A DNA stretch of 64,000 nt from Alistipes senegalensis JC50. Its GTDB lineage: Bacteria > Bacteroidota > Bacteroidia > Bacteroidales > Rikenellaceae. The position numbers were made by a program, and so were the translations under genes. The stretch lies in the NCBI RefSeq assembly GCF_025145645.1, contig NZ_CP102252.1:3286001-3350000 (forward strand). Direction: 5' to 3'. This document shows, piece after piece, positions 61,489-64,000 of this stretch. Every line of letters begins with the position of its first letter. The first letter of the stretch is position 1. Below the pieces are notes generated by a model. It was not told where the DNA came from and searched no databases. It was given only the letters and a program-made list of their open reading frames with translations.

Positions 61489-62064
61489 ATGAAAAAATGG
61501 ATTTGGATCGGCGCAGTCGCCGTGGTGGTGATCTTCTTTTATGCGACCTACAATGGCTTCGTGAACAAGGAGGAGGGGCTCAAAGGCGCCTGGGCCGATG
61601 TCGAGACGCAGTACCAGCGCCGTGCCGACCTGATTCCCAATCTGGTCAGCACCGTGAAGGGCTATGCGGCCCACGAGACGCAGACGCTGAACGACGTGAC
61701 CGAAGCGCGCGCCCGGGCTACGTCGATCAACCTTTCGGCCGACGACCTGACGCCCGAGAAACTCGCGCAGTTCCAGCAAGCGCAGGCGCAGGTGCGCTCG
61801 GCGCTGGGGCGTCTGATCGCCGTGTCGGAGAGCTATCCCGACCTGAAGGCCAATCAGAATTTCCTCGAATTGCAGGCCCAGCTCGAAGGCACCGAGAACC
61901 GGATCGCCGTCGCCCGCAAGGATTTCAACGAAAAGGCGCGGGCCTATAACGTCGCCGTGCGCCGTTTTCCGGCGAATCTGGTGGCCGGGATGTTCGGCTT
62001 CGAACAGAAGCCCTATTTCGAGTCTTCCGAAGGCTCGGAAGCCGCTCCGCAGGTGACTTTCTAA
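61489..62064 (+). CDS. lemA: LemA-family membrane protein
   Basis: The 191-residue protein from the ATG at 61489 has one N-terminal membrane helix (WIWIGAVAVVVIFFYATY) followed by the LemA helical domain: KGAWADVETQYQRRADLIPNLVSTVKGY, LGRLIAVSESYPDLKANQNFLELQAQLEGTENRIAVARKDFNE and AYNVAVRRFPANLVAGMFGF. The function is unknown beyond association with TPM proteins. Its stop codon abuts the next ATG. Confidence 0.94.
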   Translation: MKKWIWIGAVAVVVIFFYATYNGFVNKEEGLKGAWADVETQYQRRADLIPNLVSTVKGYAAHETQTLNDVTEARARATSINLSADDLTPEKLAQFQQAQAQVRSALGRLIAVSESYPDLKANQNFLELQAQLEGTENRIAVARKDFNEKARAYNVAVRRFPANLVAGMFGFEQKPYFESSEGSEAAPQVTF

Positions 62065-63054
62065 ATGATCTCCGAACGTTCGCGCGGCTATGTGCTGGGG
62101 GCCGTGGCCGCGGCCAGTTACGGGCTCAATCCGCTCTTCGCGCTGCCCCTCTACGAGGCGGGCATGGAGCCGGATTCGGTCCTTTTCTACCGTTATGTGC
62201 TGGCTGTGGTGATGCTGGGGGCGCTGATGCTCTTCCGGCGGCAGTCGTTCGCCCTCGCGCGGCGCGACATTCTGCCGCTGGCGGCGATGGGACTGTTGTT
62301 TTCGGTGTCGTCGCTGCTGCTTTTCCAGAGCTACAACCTCATGGACGCGGGCATCGCCTCGACCATTCTGTTCGTCTATCCGGTGATGGTCGCCGTCATC
62401 ATGGCCGTCGGCTTCCACGAGCGGATCACGGCCGCCACGGTTTTCTCGATCGTCCTGGCCTGCACGGGCATCGCCCTGCTTTACAAAGGGGGCGACGGCG
62501 CGACGCTCAGCCTCGCGGGCGTGCTGCTGGTCTTCCTCTCGGCGCTCGCCTATGCGATCTACATCGTCGGCGTCAACCGTTCGTCGCTCAAAAACCTTCC
62601 GACCGAGAAACTCACCTTTTACAGCCTCCTGTTCGGGTCGCTGGTCTATGTCGTGCGGCTGCAGGGCGGCGCTGATTTGCAGGCCGTTCCTTCGCCTCTG
62701 ATGTGGATCAACGCCGTTTCGCTGGCGCTGTTCCCGACGATCGTCTCGCTGGTGACGATGGCCGGGGCCATCCGCCGCATCGGCTCCACGCCCACGGCGA
62801 TCCTCGGGGCGCTGGAACCCGTCACGGCGTTGTTCTTCGGCGTCATGGTCTTCGGCGAGCGTTTCACGCTGCGTATCGGTGTCGGCGTGGCGCTGATCCT
62901 CGTCGCCGTGACGCTCATCATCGCGGGCCGGTCGATCCGCATCCCCACCTCTGTCACCCACCTGGCCCGCTGGATAGCCCGCCCGCGGCTGCCGCGCTGG
63001 GCCGTGCGCTGGGCGCACCGTCTACCGCTGCCGCGCATCCGCCGCCGCGGCTGA
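62065..63054 (+). CDS. EamA/DMT-family transporter
   Basis: The 329-residue protein has ten membrane helices in two EamA repeats (GYVLGAVAAASYGLNPLFALPLY; LAGVLLVFLSALAYAIYIVGVNRSS) and the GALEPVTALFFGVMVFGERFTLRIGVGVALI end. An Arg-rich tail of about 35 residues (PRLPRWAVRWAHRLPLPRIRRRG) extends beyond the last helix, which is unusual for the family. The substrate is unknown. It is translationally linked to lemA (no gap). Confidence 0.9.
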   Translation: MISERSRGYVLGAVAAASYGLNPLFALPLYEAGMEPDSVLFYRYVLAVVMLGALMLFRRQSFALARRDILPLAAMGLLFSVSSLLLFQSYNLMDAGIASTILFVYPVMVAVIMAVGFHERITAATVFSIVLACTGIALLYKGGDGATLSLAGVLLVFLSALAYAIYIVGVNRSSLKNLPTEKLTFYSLLFGSLVYVVRLQGGADLQAVPSPLMWINAVSLALFPTIVSLVTMAGAIRRIGSTPTAILGALEPVTALFFGVMVFGERFTLRIGVGVALILVAVTLIIAGRSIRIPTSVTHLARWIARPRLPRWAVRWAHRLPLPRIRRRG

Positions 63055-63119
63055 TCCTTCCGCCGAAACGAACGGCGCGAGCGAATCGCCTCCGGTGCCG
63101 TCCGCTCCTCTCCGGGCCG

Positions 63120-64000
63120 TTACAGACGGCTCTTTTCGTCGGCCGAACCCGCCTCGACGGCCTTGCGCTTGAAGGCTTTGCCCGATTTGAAGTTCCACGT
63201 CACCCCGATGCGATACGTACGGTTGCTCCACGTCTGCCGGGCGTCCACCGTGCGGACGAACCCATCGCCGCGGGCTCCGATCACCTGCCCCTGGTCCAGC
63301 AGATTCTGCACCGAGAACGAGGCGGTGAAACGGTCGCCGAAGCGTTTCTTGACGCCGGCTTGCAGCCGGTGGTCGGGATTCACCCAGCAGTTGCCCAGAT
63401 CCACCCGGCTCTGGTAGCGGTAGGAGAGGTCGATGTAGAATTTCGCCGGGAGGGTGAGGGTCGTCGAGAGGTTGACGAATCCCCAGTCGAAGAACTCCTC
63501 GGCGCCGTGCTGTTCGACGCGCTGTCCGCGGCGCATGTAGGTGATGTCGGCGTTCAGCTGCCACCACTTCGCGGGCTGGAACGGGAGGTTGACCGAGAGG
63601 TAATAGCCTTTCGTGGCGTCGTAGTTGACCCAGGCCACTTGCAGCAGGTCGGGGTTTTCGGAGTCGGCCTTCATCGTCTGCTGGATTTCGTCGTTCACGA
63701 TCTGCACGCCCGCCGTGAGGGTGTATTTGTGGGCGGCCACCAGCGTCAGGCTCACGTCGTGCTTGAACGACGGGTCGAGCGACGGATTTCCGGTCTGGTA
63801 GGTGTAGTCCGAGAGCTGCATCCGCTGGGGACTGAGGCTCCAGAACCGCGGACGCTCGATGGCCCGGGCGTACTGGGCGATCAGCGACCAGCCTTTCTGC
63901 TCCGAGACGCTCCAGGAGAGGCTGGCGTTGGGGAAGAGTGAGAAATAGTCCTGCCCGACGCCTTTTCCCGTCGTGTGGGTGTACTCGCCGCGCACTCCCG
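63120..64000 (-). CDS. TonB-dependent receptor / outer-membrane beta-barrel (C-terminal part, runs off right edge)
   Basis: At least 291 residues are visible, all barrel strands with alternating aromatic residues: SLFPNASLSWSVSEQKGWSLIAQYARAIERP, YQTGNPSLDPSFKHDVSLTL, LTAGVQIVNDEIQQTM and a terminal YRIGVTWNFKSGKAF followed by a charged tail. The RFWSLSP and NPSLDP blocks are typical of the OMP beta-barrel (family 3) receptors of Bacteroidota. The start lies beyond 64000. Confidence 0.85.
   Translation of the reverse strand, partial: GVRGEYTHTTGKGVGQDYFSLFPNASLSWSVSEQKGWSLIAQYARAIERPRFWSLSPQRMQLSDYTYQTGNPSLDPSFKHDVSLTLVAAHKYTLTAGVQIVNDEIQQTMKADSENPDLLQVAWVNYDATKGYYLSVNLPFQPAKWWQLNADITYMRRGQRVEQHGAEEFFDWGFVNLSTTLTLPAKFYIDLSYRYQSRVDLGNCWVNPDHRLQAGVKKRFGDRFTASFSVQNLLDQGQVIGARGDGFVRTVDARQTWSNRTYRIGVTWNFKSGKAFKRKAVEAGSADEKSRL

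Overview
This 64-kb stretch (roughly 60% G+C by eye) comes from a gut-type Bacteroidota, most likely Alistipes or another Rikenellaceae. The reasons are the high G+C, two SusC/SusD pairs, many Cys-anchored lipoproteins, Bacteroidota promoter boxes (TAnnTTTG, often 19 bp after a TTTG) and Bacteroidota-typical genes such as fused secDF, DUF4831 and DUF6377. No tRNA, rRNA, CRISPR array, phage or insertion sequence was seen.

Layout. (1) 1-12211: a polysaccharide utilization locus with a divergent DUF6377-type regulator, SusC, SusD, GH30, a surface-glycan-binding lipoprotein and GH3. This fits the beta-1,6-glucan loci of Bacteroides. (2) 12263-17655: GNAT, the diadenylate cyclase CdaA, an OmpH/Skp-like lipoprotein, RuvA and two FKBP-like lipoproteins. 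(3) 17850-25321: a small HTH protein with a palindromic operator, a palindromic repeat island, DnaK, two small-molecule exporters and SecDF. (4) 25480-32236: a bile-salt-hydrolase-like enzyme, then the compact run ybbR-coaE-folP-lolD-TIGR02757-trmN6, then DUF4831 and an AlkD-like protein. (5) 39661-32233 on the minus strand: an eight-gene run (degenerate LytM, dxr, rseP, LUD, lipoprotein, radA, degenerate epimerase, thioredoxin). (6) 39794-54046: a nucleotidyltransferase, then a secreted-protease and uptake cluster (zinc metalloprotease, a paralogue without its zinc site, SusC/RagA, SusD/RagB, two lipoproteins, an M64-type peptidase). (7) 54121-59192: beta-phosphoglucomutase, GH65 and GH13 for alpha-glucosides, plus an SGNH hydrolase. 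(8) 59631-64000: an outer-membrane beta-barrel protein, a TPM/LemA pair, an EamA exporter and the end of a TonB-dependent receptor.

The observations most worth following are these. A tandem array of three consensus promoters, each with a conserved palindrome, lies in front of cdaA; related modules precede two other genes. The active/inactive metalloprotease pair is fused into a RagAB-like peptide-uptake locus. Nine-base G or C tracts lie inside a susC gene and the active metalloprotease gene and in the leader of a barrel-protein gene; the two in-gene tracts could switch their proteins on and off. Three proteins keep their fold signatures but have lost catalytic residues (metalloprotease paralogue, LytM domain, UXS-like epimerase). 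An FKBP-like lipoprotein carries a long Gly/Tyr-rich insertion. All functions are read from sequence motifs; no database search was possible.
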